64,000 bases of DNA, from NCBI GenBank assembly GCA_016215025.1, contig JACRMI010000020.1:1-64000 (forward strand), written 5' to 3'. Shown piece by piece: positions 50,697-58,259 of the stretch (position 1 is its first letter; the number at the start of each line of letters is the position of its first letter). Position numbers and translations under genes: made by a program. The notes below the pieces were generated by a model. It ran no database searches. It was not told the origin of the DNA and saw nothing but the letters and a program-made list of their open reading frames with translations. Source of the DNA: Chloroflexota bacterium (GTDB lineage Bacteria; Chloroflexota; Anaerolineae; UBA4142).

Positions 50697-51608
50697 GTGC
50701 AAAACTCTGTAGCCGATTTTCGTAATGCGTTGGGCGATCGTGCCCTAGTCAACGTTCCACTCGCGCCGCGAACCACATTCCGAATTGGCGGTCCCGCCGA
50801 TTTTTTGGCTGAAGCTCATGCAATTTCACAATTCATCGAACTGGTACTTGTGGCACATCGGTTCAATGTTCCGGTGTTTATCCTGGGCAACGGTTCCAAT
50901 TTGCTCGTGCGCGATGGCGGCATTGCGGGCTTGGTGATCGAAAATCATTGCGATCAGTTTTTTCTTGAGGTCACGAAAAACGGTCACGCGAAATTACACG
51001 TCGAAAGCGGCGCGGCACTGCCGAACATTGCGAATCGCATGGCGCGTCAAGGTTGGTCTGGACTCGAGTGGGGAATCGGCGTGCCGGGGACGATTGGCGG
51101 CGCGATTGTCGGTAACGCGGGCGCGCACGGCTCATCAATCGCCGATAACATACTCACCGTCTCGATTCTCGACGAAAAGGATTCGGTGCGCGAGTTACCC
51201 AAGAACGAATTAGGATTTGATTATCGTACGAGTCGATTCAAGCAAACGAAAAACGAAATCGTGCTCAGCGCCGATTTTGAAATCGTGCGTAGCGACCCGC
51301 AAGTTTGTATCGCGCGCATGAACGAATACACCGAGAAGCGTCGCAGCACACAGCCTACCGAGGCAAGCGTTGGATCGATGTTCAAGAATCCGCCGAATAA
51401 TTTTGCGGGGCGCTTGATCGAACAGGCTGGACTAAAAGGTACACGCATCGGTAATATCGAGGTGTCGCAAGTTCACGCGAATTTCTTTGTGAATCGCGGC
51501 GGCGCAGCGGCAAACGATGTGATGCAATTGATCGACTTGGTGCGCGCGCGGGTGCGCGAAAAATTCGGCATCGAGTTGGAGTTGGAGATTGAAATTGTTG
51601 GAAAGTAA
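50697..51608 (+). CDS. murB: UDP-N-acetylenolpyruvoylglucosamine reductase
   Basis: The protein has 303 residues, the short type common outside Enterobacteria. APRTTFRIGGPADFL opens the FAD-binding domain. VFILGNGSNLLVRDGGIAGL, GIGVPGTIGGAIVGNAGAHG and EASVGSMFKNPP (with the serine region used for proton transfer) follow, then FFVNRGGAAANDV. It reduces UDP-GlcNAc-enolpyruvate to UDP-MurNAc with NADPH. The start is GTG at 50697, with AAGGAT about ten bases upstream. The stop TAA lies at the start of a heptamer array. Confidence 0.95.
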   Translation: MQNSVADFRNALGDRALVNVPLAPRTTFRIGGPADFLAEAHAISQFIELVLVAHRFNVPVFILGNGSNLLVRDGGIAGLVIENHCDQFFLEVTKNGHAKLHVESGAALPNIANRMARQGWSGLEWGIGVPGTIGGAIVGNAGAHGSSIADNILTVSILDEKDSVRELPKNELGFDYRTSRFKQTKNEIVLSADFEIVRSDPQVCIARMNEYTEKRRSTQPTEASVGSMFKNPPNNFAGRLIEQAGLKGTRIGNIEVSQVHANFFVNRGGAAANDVMQLIDLVRARVREKFGIELELEIEIVGK

Positions 51609-51695
51609 AAGTTGGAAATTGGACGTTGGACGTTAGAAGATGCAAGTTAGACACGTGGCGCGAGGGTGGCGGTCGGCGGTCTGTGGTCGGCGGTC
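51607..51695 (+). repeat. two heptamer arrays between murB and ddl
   Basis: The first array, 51607-51648: aaaagtt, ggaaatt, ggacgtt, ggacgtt, agaagat, gcaagtt. The second, 51668-51695: ggcggtc, ggcggtc, tgtggtc, ggcggtc, exactly 4 x 7 bp and ending 3 bp before the ddl ATG. The murB stop overlaps the start of the first array. Confidence 0.9.
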
Positions 51696-51698
51696 ATA

Positions 51699-52817
51699 AT
51701 GGCAAAGAAAGTTCGGGTTGGATTGATTTTTGGCGGCAAGTCGGGAGAGCATGAGGTCTCGCTCGCCTCGGCGCAATCCGTTGCACACGCGATTGATAAA
51801 GAAAAATACGCTATTACGCTGATCGGCATTACGAAGCAAGGGAGATGGATCGCCGGTGGCAATGCGCTCAAGCAATTGACAGCAATCAGCCCAACGCCGC
51901 TGCTGGCGTCGATTGAAGAATCGACCCAGAACGAGATTGGCAGCGAACTCGCGCCAATGGCGTCGCATGAAATTCTAGAATCATTACCGCTGAATGCGAT
52001 CGATGTGGTGTTCCCGCTCGTGCATGGTCCGTTCGGGGAAGATGGTACGATTCAAGGTCTGCTCGAACTTGCCGATGTGGCATACGTCGGAGCGGGCGTG
52101 GCAGCCAGCGCGGTTGGGATGGACAAGGCGCTCATGAAGTCTATCTTTCGCGCGCACAACTTGCCCATCGTCGATTGGATGGCGATTCTCCGCAGGGAAT
52201 GGGAATCGCGCGCACCTGAAACGATTCGCCGAATCGAAACCGCATTTGGTTATCCATGTTTTATCAAGCCCGCGAATCTCGGTTCGAGCGTGGGCATCAG
52301 CAAAGCGCACAACGCCGACGAACTGGCAGAAGCGTTAAACGTCGCCGCCCAGTACGATCGTAAAATAATTGCCGAGCGCGCCGCAAGAAATGCGCGTGAG
52401 ATCGAATGTAGTGTTTTGGGAAACGACGACCCAATTGCGTCGCTTCCCGGCGAAATTATTCCGCGCCGTGAGTTCTACGATTATGATGCCAAGTATGATA
52501 ACGATTCACACACGGAACTCATTGTGCCTGCCGACCTGTCTGCTGAAATGACGCAAGCGGTGCAAGCAATGGCGATCCGCGCGTTCAAGGCAATCGATGC
52601 GAGCGGAATGGCGCGCGTGGATTTTTTTCTCGAACGCGGCACGAATAATTTATTGCTCAACGAGATCAATACAATTCCTGGGTTTACGGCAGTGTCGATG
52701 TACCCGCGCATGTGGGAAAAGAGCGGTCTGTCGTACCCAGACTTGATTGATCGCTTGATTCAGCTCGCGCTCGAACGTGCCGCCGACAAGCGCAAATCCA
52801 AGACAACGTACAAATAA
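51699..52817 (+). CDS. ddl: D-alanine--D-alanine ligase
   Basis: The protein has 372 residues with an ATP-grasp fold. [82 protein letters not shown] and [19 protein letters not shown]-type blocks (here [19 protein letters not shown]) are all present. The Lys-Tyr in DAKYD is the pair that in DdlB-type enzymes marks D-Ala rather than D-lactate as second substrate (family knowledge). ATG 51699 is chosen; the frame upstream runs over the heptamer array. It supplies the substrate of MurF. Confidence 0.93.
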   Translation: MAKKVRVGLIFGGKSGEHEVSLASAQSVAHAIDKEKYAITLIGITKQGRWIAGGNALKQLTAISPTPLLASIEESTQNEIGSELAPMASHEILESLPLNAIDVVFPLVHGPFGEDGTIQGLLELADVAYVGAGVAASAVGMDKALMKSIFRAHNLPIVDWMAILRREWESRAPETIRRIETAFGYPCFIKPANLGSSVGISKAHNADELAEALNVAAQYDRKIIAERAARNAREIECSVLGNDDPIASLPGEIIPRREFYDYDAKYDNDSHTELIVPADLSAEMTQAVQAMAIRAFKAIDASGMARVDFFLERGTNNLLLNEINTIPGFTAVSMYPRMWEKSGLSYPDLIDRLIQLALERAADKRKSKTTYK

Positions 52818-53030
52818 ACCGCGAAGAAACGCGAAAAGCCGCGAAAGAGCGCGAATGACACGAAAGGCGTGAAAGTGCGCGAAAGGGCACGAAAGACGCG
52901 AAAGCGCGCGAATGTCATTTTGAGCGGAGCGAAGAATCTCTCGTTCTTCGACAAGATCCTTCGTCGCTTCTCAGAATGATGGAGAGATAGTAGTTTATTC
53001 GCGAAGATTCGTGAGATTCGTGGGTGAAAT
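52818..53030. repeat. composite repeat spacer: CGCGAAA words plus gtcattttgagcg palindrome
   Basis: 52818-52912 is a degenerate array of 9-10-bp words ending in cgcga. 52913-52980 is a palindromic element of the murG-insert family (gtcattttgagcggagcgaag to tctcagaatgat). 52989-53030 has attcgtgag/attcgtggg words. The whole ddl-ftsQ gap is repeat DNA. Confidence 0.85.
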
Positions 53031-53058
53031 AAAATATAAAACCTATGCAGATAACTTG

Positions 53059-53865
53059 ATGACCCGTTCATATCGCCGACCGAATCGACAACAGCCAGCC
53101 CGTGTGCGTGTTCGTCGAACTCGCAGGATGCAAACGTTAGCCGTAGGTGCTATGGCACCCTCATCACCCTTAAGCAACTTGTGGAATACGCAGCGCCCGA
53201 AAATCGCAGCCGTCGTGTTACTCATTTTGGTCATTGCGGCATTGTTCGTCGTGTTCAACACCGATCTGTTTTACGTTTACAACTTGAACATCGGCGGCAT
53301 CAAGTATCTCACGCCGGATGAGATTCAAAAAAACAGCGGCATCATGCAGTACAATATTTTTTTCATCAACGCGCATGATGTCGAGCGCGCGCTAACCAAA
53401 TTGCCCGAAGTAAAATCTGTTCGCGTCAGTACGGCGATTCCAAACAAAGTGAGCGTTGACATTGTAGAGCGCAAGCCGGAGATAACGTGGTTGCGCGGCA
53501 ACGAAACATTCTGGGTCGATGCTGACGGCATCAGCTTTCGCGCTCGCACGAATCTCACTGACTTGGCGGTTGTGCGTGATCTGGATCAAACGCCCATCAA
53601 ACTAGGGCAGGGCGTCAAAGCACATACACTCGCCGCGTTCTGGGCATTTCGCGCAGCGTATCCAGACGGACCGCGTTCGTTCGAATGGTCGACGTCGCGT
53701 GGCTTGCAATATACGGATGAGCACGGTTGGAAAATTTACCTGGGCGACGCAGACGAAATGGCAGGCAAAGTTGCCAAGCTGCGTGTCCTGCTGGCGCAAC
53801 TGGTTGCGCAGAATGCAAAAATTAAATTCATTGATTTAGGCAAAGGCGATCCTTTCTATCAATGA
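53059..53865 (+). CDS. ftsQ: cell division protein FtsQ/DivIB
   Basis: The protein has 268 residues. A basic N-terminal cytoplasmic segment (RSYRRPNRQQPARVRVRRTR) leads to one transmembrane helix (IAAVVLLILVIAALFVVF). The POTRA domain follows (YVYNLNIGGIKYLTPDEIQK, then VERALTKLPEVKSVRVST and KVSVDIVERKPEI), then the FtsQ beta domain. It bridges FtsL/FtsB and the septal synthases. ATG 53059 is preferred; the earlier in-frame GTG (53011) lies in repeat DNA. Its TGA stop is embedded in the repeat array that follows. Confidence 0.9.
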   Translation: MTRSYRRPNRQQPARVRVRRTRRMQTLAVGAMAPSSPLSNLWNTQRPKIAAVVLLILVIAALFVVFNTDLFYVYNLNIGGIKYLTPDEIQKNSGIMQYNIFFINAHDVERALTKLPEVKSVRVSTAIPNKVSVDIVERKPEITWLRGNETFWVDADGISFRARTNLTDLAVVRDLDQTPIKLGQGVKAHTLAAFWAFRAAYPDGPRSFEWSTSRGLQYTDEHGWKIYLGDADEMAGKVAKLRVLLAQLVAQNAKIKFIDLGKGDPFYQ

Positions 53866-53941
53866 CAAATTAAAAATGAACAAATGACAAACCGAAATTA
53901 TACTTTTTTGTTCATTTGTCATTTGCTCATTTGTCATTTAC
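53863..53941. repeat. TCATTTG heptamer array with inverted half between ftsQ and ftsA
   Basis: tcatttg occurs at 53912 and 53919, then (after one extra c) at 53927, with tcattta at 53934. The left half carries the complement caaatga and variants, starting in the ftsQ stop codon. The two halves can form a long stem. Confidence 0.9.
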
Positions 53942-53953
53942 CTTGAGGTTTCG

Positions 53954-55189
53954 ATGGCAACACCTATTACAGTGCTTGATATTGGTACAACCAAGACGTG
54001 CGCACTCATCGGCGAGCAGACGAACGAAGGGATGTGGCGTATTCTCGGCGCGGGCGTTGCTCCATCGCGGGGTTTGCGCAAAGGCGTTGTGACTGACGTT
54101 AAAGAAGCGACTCAGGCAGTATCGGATGCGATGGAACAAGCGGAACGGGTTGCAGGAATTACATCAGAATCGGCGTATGTCGGTATTGCGGGCGCGCACA
54201 TTCAATCGACGAATTCACGCGGCGTCGCGGCGATTCATTCCGGGCGCGGTGTGACCCAGGATGATATTGATCGTGCGATGGAAGCGGCGGAAGCGATTGC
54301 GGTCCCGCAAAATCGCGAGATCATTCATTCGATCCCGCGCGGCTATACACTCGATGGGCAAGATGGGGTCAAAGACCCGCTGGGCATGGTCGGCTTTCGC
54401 TTGGAAGTCGAAGCGCACATTGTGACCGGTGCCGCCGCGTCGATTCAAAATGTAACGAAGGCGGTCGAAAGTGCGGGACTGAAAATTGCCGGGTTGGTAC
54501 TTGAACCAATTGCATCGGGCGAGGCGGTGTTGACATCGGCAGAAAAAGAAATGGGCGTCGTACTGGCAGACATCGGCGGCGGCACAACGGACATTGCGAT
54601 TTTTATCGATGGTAGCGTTTGGCATACGGTTGTATTGCCGACAGGTGGAATTCATTTGACGAACGATCTCGCGGTTGGTCTGCGAACTCCGTTCGATGCG
54701 GCTGAAGAGATGAAAATCAAATATGGTCACGCCGATCCGAATCAAGTTCCCGAAACCGAATATATCGACGTGACCGCTTTTGGCGAAGAAGGTAAGCGCA
54801 CTGTTTCCTGCCGCGACATCGCCGAGATTCTGAGTGCGCGCGTCGAAGAACTCTGTCAATTGATTCTGACCGAGGTCAAACGCTCGGGCTATGACAACTT
54901 GCTGCCGGCGGGCGTGGTGCTCTGTGGCGGCACCGCCGAACTGTCTGGCATGAAATCGTTTGCACGCATGGCGCTCGACATGCCGGTGCGAGTGGGCTTG
55001 CCGCGTGACATTGAAGGTTTCACCGACAAAGTATCGTCGGCGGCGTTTGCAACTAGCTTTGGTTTATTGCGTTGGGGTTGGAAAGAAAGAGAGATAGAAG
55101 TGGCGGCGGTGCCGTCACGAAGCACGCAGAGAAAATCAAATCCGATGGGAGGATTATTTGGCTGGGCAAGGCGACTTTTGCCCGAGTAG
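53954..55189 (+). CDS. ftsA: cell division protein FtsA
   Basis: The protein has 411 residues of actin-like fold. ITVLDIGTTKTCALIGEQ is phosphate-1, LADIGGGTTDIAIFIDG phosphate-2 and VVLCGGTAELSG the adenosine loop; the 1C subdomain includes ESAYVGIAGAHIQS. The C-terminus ends GGLFGWARRLLPE, an amphipathic membrane-targeting helix. It tethers FtsZ filaments to the membrane. GAGG lies about seven bases before ATG 53954. A spacer with its own promoter separates it from ftsZ. Confidence 0.95.
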   Translation: MATPITVLDIGTTKTCALIGEQTNEGMWRILGAGVAPSRGLRKGVVTDVKEATQAVSDAMEQAERVAGITSESAYVGIAGAHIQSTNSRGVAAIHSGRGVTQDDIDRAMEAAEAIAVPQNREIIHSIPRGYTLDGQDGVKDPLGMVGFRLEVEAHIVTGAAASIQNVTKAVESAGLKIAGLVLEPIASGEAVLTSAEKEMGVVLADIGGGTTDIAIFIDGSVWHTVVLPTGGIHLTNDLAVGLRTPFDAAEEMKIKYGHADPNQVPETEYIDVTAFGEEGKRTVSCRDIAEILSARVEELCQLILTEVKRSGYDNLLPAGVVLCGGTAELSGMKSFARMALDMPVRVGLPRDIEGFTDKVSSAAFATSFGLLRWGWKEREIEVAAVPSRSTQRKSNPMGGLFGWARRLLPE

Positions 55190-55219
55190 TACTACTAGCC
55201 TAGTATACTAGCCTAATCT
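55187..55219. repeat. 13-mer direct repeat at the ftsA stop
   Basis: actagcctagtat (55194-55206) and actagcctaatct (55207-55219) agree at most positions. The 12-bp palindrome ctagtatactag lies at 55200-55211. It begins within 5 bp of the ftsA TAG. Confidence 0.65.
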
Positions 55220-55243
55220 TCCATTAAAAAAGGGCGCAAGGGC

Positions 55244-55272
55244 TTGACAGAAACCTGGGAGTAGCGTAAAAT
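55244..55272 (+). promoter_or_regulatory. internal promoter for ftsZ
   Basis: TTGACA (55244-55249), a 17-bp spacer and TAAAAT (55267-55272). The 6-bp inverted repeat gtagcg/cgctac (55261-55266 and 55275-55280) flanks the -10, suggesting an operator. This would allow ftsZ to be expressed above the rest of the cluster. Confidence 0.75.
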
Positions 55273-55335
55273 GGCGCTACAATCCTATATATGGGATAAG
55301 TAAGCCCGTGCCACTACAACCTGTAGGGGGTCACT

Positions 55336-56550
55336 ATGAAAAGCTCAAAGGACGTTGTGGTAGACGTAAAACAACAAGCGCTACCCGTAAAATCGTCGGA
55401 CGCGCATGCGCATCCGACCATGCCACGCCATGAGGAGCCTAATATGGTCAAAGCGGACAAAGAACACACTGGCGAAAGTTTTGCCGAGATCAAAGTGATC
55501 GGCGTGGGCGGTGGTGGCACGAATGCGGTCAATCGTATGATTGACGAAGGGTTGCGTGGCGTTAACTTTATCGCCATCAACACGGATGCGCAAGCGCTCG
55601 TTCATTCGCGCGCGTCACACAAGATTCGCATTGGCGACAAGATCACGCGCGGACTGGGCGCTGGCGGCGATCCGACCATGGGGGAAAAAGCTGCTGAGGA
55701 ATCGAGCGAAGAATTGTACGATGCGCTCGTCGGTGCGGATATGGTTTTCATCACTGCGGGCATGGGTGGTGGAACCGGTACCGGCGCAGCTCCTGTCGTC
55801 GCGCGAATTGCGCGCGAAACTGGCGCGCTCGCCATTGGCGTGGTCACCAAGCCGTTTACGTTTGAAGGCACACGTCGTCGCGGCGTTGCCGACGAAGGGT
55901 TGAATCGACTGAAGGAGCAAGTGGATACGTTGATCATTATTCCCAACGACCGCTTGCTTGAAATCGTCGACAAAAAATCGTCGTTGAACACGGCGTTCCG
56001 CACTGCCGATGATGTTTTGCGTCAAGGCATTCAAGGTATCAGCGAATTGATTACGGTCCCAGGTTTGATCAATCTCGATTATGCCGATGTCAAAACGATC
56101 ATGGGCGCAGGCGGCGCAGCGTTGATGGCAGTCGGTCGCGCCTCCGGTGAAAATCGTGCCATCGCGGCGGCAGAAGCGGCGATTCGCAGTCCTTTGCTCG
56201 ACGTCACTATCGATGGAGCCAAGGGCGTGTTATTCAACGTCACCGGCGGCGAAGACCTCACCTTGAACGATGTGTACGAAGCGGCGGAGATTGTTCGCCA
56301 TGTGGCTGACCCAGACGTGAATCTCATTTTCGGCGCGGTCATCGATCCGACGATGAAAGATGAATTGCGTGTGACCGTCATCGCGACGGGTTTTAATACG
56401 GTTGCCAAACGACAGACCGGGGCAGGACAGACAGTTGGCAACGTGGTATCTGCTCCCGGTCGTAAGACAATTGATTTCCCAGTTCAGGTGCGACAGCAAG
56501 TGGATCGCGAAGACTTGGACATTCCAGCGTTCCTCCGTAAACGGGCCTAG
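55336..56550 (+). CDS. ftsZ: cell division GTPase FtsZ
   Basis: The protein has 404 residues. [19 protein letters not shown], the tubulin signature [31 protein letters not shown] and the T7 loop [16 protein letters not shown] are intact. The C-terminal tail [12 protein letters not shown] is the conserved FtsA-binding peptide. Two starts are plausible: ATG 55336 (AGGGGG six bases upstream) gives a 36-residue polar extension, and ATG 55444 (GAGGAG nine bases upstream) gives the typical FtsZ N-terminus. It is the last dcw gene. Confidence 0.95.
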   Translation: MKSSKDVVVDVKQQALPVKSSDAHAHPTMPRHEEPNMVKADKEHTGESFAEIKVIGVGGGGTNAVNRMIDEGLRGVNFIAINTDAQALVHSRASHKIRIGDKITRGLGAGGDPTMGEKAAEESSEELYDALVGADMVFITAGMGGGTGTGAAPVVARIARETGALAIGVVTKPFTFEGTRRRGVADEGLNRLKEQVDTLIIIPNDRLLEIVDKKSSLNTAFRTADDVLRQGIQGISELITVPGLINLDYADVKTIMGAGGAALMAVGRASGENRAIAAAEAAIRSPLLDVTIDGAKGVLFNVTGGEDLTLNDVYEAAEIVRHVADPDVNLIFGAVIDPTMKDELRVTVIATGFNTVAKRQTGAGQTVGNVVSAPGRKTIDFPVQVRQQVDREDLDIPAFLRKRA

Positions 56551-56577
56551 ATTTCTCGCCAGCCTTAGAAACCATAC

Positions 56578-56596
56578 GGCAATTTGGAAAATTGCC
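56578..56596 (+). terminator. small hairpin after ftsZ
   Basis: ggcaattt-gga-aaattgcc, with perfect 8-bp arms, lies between ftsZ and the next gene. No T-tract follows, so it may be an attenuator or processing site. Confidence 0.4.
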
Positions 56597-56619
56597 CCAC
56601 AATCCCAAGGGAGGCAGAA

Positions 56620-57369
56620 ATGAGGAACGATTCGGTTCGATTATCGATGATACTCGCGCTGTTGCTGTTCCTGGTGACAGCGCACTCTGTTTTAGCGTTC
56701 GATCCGCCAACTTGGCCTGATGGATTGCCCTGGGCGTTGCCTACGACTATGCCATGGCCCACGGCGCGACCGTTAGGTGTTGGGGAAAGCTGGTCGCCAC
56801 AGCTCAATGGGAATCCGGTTCCGGTACTTACTCCAACGCCAACGCCAATTGTCAGACCACCGGCACCTGTTGCGCCAGTGGTTTCGCCGTTAATTATTCC
56901 GGTCGTCACGGTTGCGCCGGTCCCAGTCGTTCAACCGCCCGCGCCTAATCCGCCATCGATCCCGTCGGGTGGTTCTAGTCCAATGAATCCACTGAATCCA
57001 GGCACATGGATGGTTTTGGATTCAGGTGCAAGTGCTTGGTATCGGATTGGCAGCGGCGGCGTGCAGATGGAAGTTTTTCTCGACGCCGACATTATCAGCA
57101 ATATGACGATGGCGATTTATGCGCCGGGCCAACTCAGTCGTCCCATTGGAATGGGAACGACTTGGTCGCGCGATACGTCACGCTTGGCGTGGAATGGCGG
57201 GCATTGGAATTCTGAAGGCGATTGGCTTGCGCTGGTTACGAATCGTAATGCAACGTCCGTACATTATCGCGTCACGAGTTCTGCACGTGATATTAGCAAT
57301 AAAACGTGCCATGGTTATTGGGAAAGAATCAACGGTGGCGATCCGATTTTTTGGACCATCTGCGAGTAA
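56620..57369 (+). CDS. secreted protein with Pro-rich linker and unknown C-terminal beta domain
   Basis: The protein has 249 residues from ATG 56620, with GGGAGG about six bases upstream. A signal peptide (SMILALLLFLVTAHSVLA) is followed by a Pro/Val/Thr-rich linker (about 60-125) and a globular domain (about 130-249). That domain carries WMVLDSGASAWYRIGSGG, VQMEVFLDADIISN and SVHYRVTSSARD, and has two Cys near the C-terminus (KTCHGYWERIN, WTICE) that could form a disulfide. It is probably a surface or wall-associated protein. I do not recognise the domain. It follows ftsZ by 69 bp and may share its transcript. Confidence 0.7.
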   Translation: MRNDSVRLSMILALLLFLVTAHSVLAFDPPTWPDGLPWALPTTMPWPTARPLGVGESWSPQLNGNPVPVLTPTPTPIVRPPAPVAPVVSPLIIPVVTVAPVPVVQPPAPNPPSIPSGGSSPMNPLNPGTWMVLDSGASAWYRIGSGGVQMEVFLDADIISNMTMAIYAPGQLSRPIGMGTTWSRDTSRLAWNGGHWNSEGDWLALVTNRNATSVHYRVTSSARDISNKTCHGYWERINGGDPIFWTICE

Positions 57370-57530
57370 TTCCAATTGAAATCTTCGAATTCAACGGAAT
57401 CAAAGATAAGTTAAAGTTTGGAAATGTATTGGGTTTTTTAAGGTGCAATGCTTGCATCCAATAACAATTCATGCTAGACTGTGCGCGCACGAGAGGTTGT
57501 AGGTCGTTGCAAATTACTACACAACATACG

Positions 57531-57574
57531 GGGTTTGGGAAATCTTTATCGGTGAGCGGTATAATCCCAAACCC
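57531..57574 (+). promoter_or_regulatory. 10-bp inverted repeat flanking a -10 box upstream of nrdR
   Basis: gggtttggga (57531-57540) and tcccaaaccc (57565-57574) are perfect complements. Between them lies TATAAT (57560-57565). No classical NrdR box is seen, so the factor that would bind is unknown. The rest of the 235-bp gap before nrdR shows nothing else. Confidence 0.5.
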
Positions 57575-57604
57575 TGTTTTACGCCTCGAACGTGGAGGAT
57601 CACG

Positions 57605-58096
57605 ATGCAGTGCCCATTTTGCGCGCATGAAGACAACAAAGTTATTGATACGCGTGAATCGTCAGATTCGATTCGCCGCCGTCGTCAGTGTTCCAACTGC
57701 GGCAAGCGTTACACGACGTATGAACGAATCGCCCAAACGGGCTTGATGGTCGTCAAGCAAGACGGTCGGCGTGAAGCATTCGATCGGCAAAAATTGATGG
57801 GCGGTGTGGTCAAGGCGTGCGCCAAACGCCCCGTCTCGATGCAAGCGGTTGAAACCTTGCTCGACGAAATCGAAATGGAATTGCACGCCATGGCAAAATC
57901 CGAAGTCGATTCGCAAAAAATTGGCCAGATGGTCATGGAGCGCCTGCGCAAATTGGACGATGTGGCGTATGTGCGGTTCGCTTCAGTCTATCGTCGTTTT
58001 GCCGACCTGGATTCATTGTCGATTGAGATTCAGCGATTGAAAGAGCGCAAACAACGCGAAGCCGAAGAACGACTTCAAGTAAAAATGGCAATTTGA
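57605..58096 (+). CDS. nrdR: transcriptional repressor NrdR
   Basis: The protein has 163 residues. The N-terminal zinc ribbon has C3-x2-C6 (MQCPFCAHEDNKVIDTR) and C31-x2-C34 (RRQCSNCGKRYTTYER). The ATP-cone domain follows (VVKQDGRREAFDRQKLMGG, VAYVRFASVYRRFADLDSL). NrdR senses ATP/dATP and represses ribonucleotide reductase genes; the adjacent nrdJ is the obvious target. ATG 57605 has GGAGGA just upstream. Confidence 0.95.
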   Translation: MQCPFCAHEDNKVIDTRESSDSIRRRRQCSNCGKRYTTYERIAQTGLMVVKQDGRREAFDRQKLMGGVVKACAKRPVSMQAVETLLDEIEMELHAMAKSEVDSQKIGQMVMERLRKLDDVAYVRFASVYRRFADLDSLSIEIQRLKERKQREAEERLQVKMAI

Positions 58097-58171
58097 TGAA
58101 ACCTCATCTGATACTCTACTGTCGAGTTTTCCTCGCACCTAATTTTTTCTAGTGCTCGATTGCAACCTCTG

Positions 58172-58210
58172 AGGGCAGTGCAAACCTTTCCCCAGTGGTT
58201 TGCCTGCCCT
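58172..58210 (+). promoter_or_regulatory. leader hairpin upstream of nrdJ
   Basis: agggcagtgcaaacc pairs with ggtttgcctgccct with a single bulged T around a 10-base loop. It lies 50 bp before the nrdJ start and has no T-tract. It does not show the full features of a cobalamin riboswitch. It may be an mRNA control element or terminator for nrdR. Confidence 0.45.
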
Positions 58211-58259
58211 TGTGTATTCTAGTCAAGATTCACCATTCATATTTTTGGAGGAGAGTCTC

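Noticed and set aside
58172-58210. Cobalamin riboswitch before nrdJ
   Set aside because: A hairpin is present, but the conserved B12 box and multi-stem core cannot be found, so no riboswitch is called.
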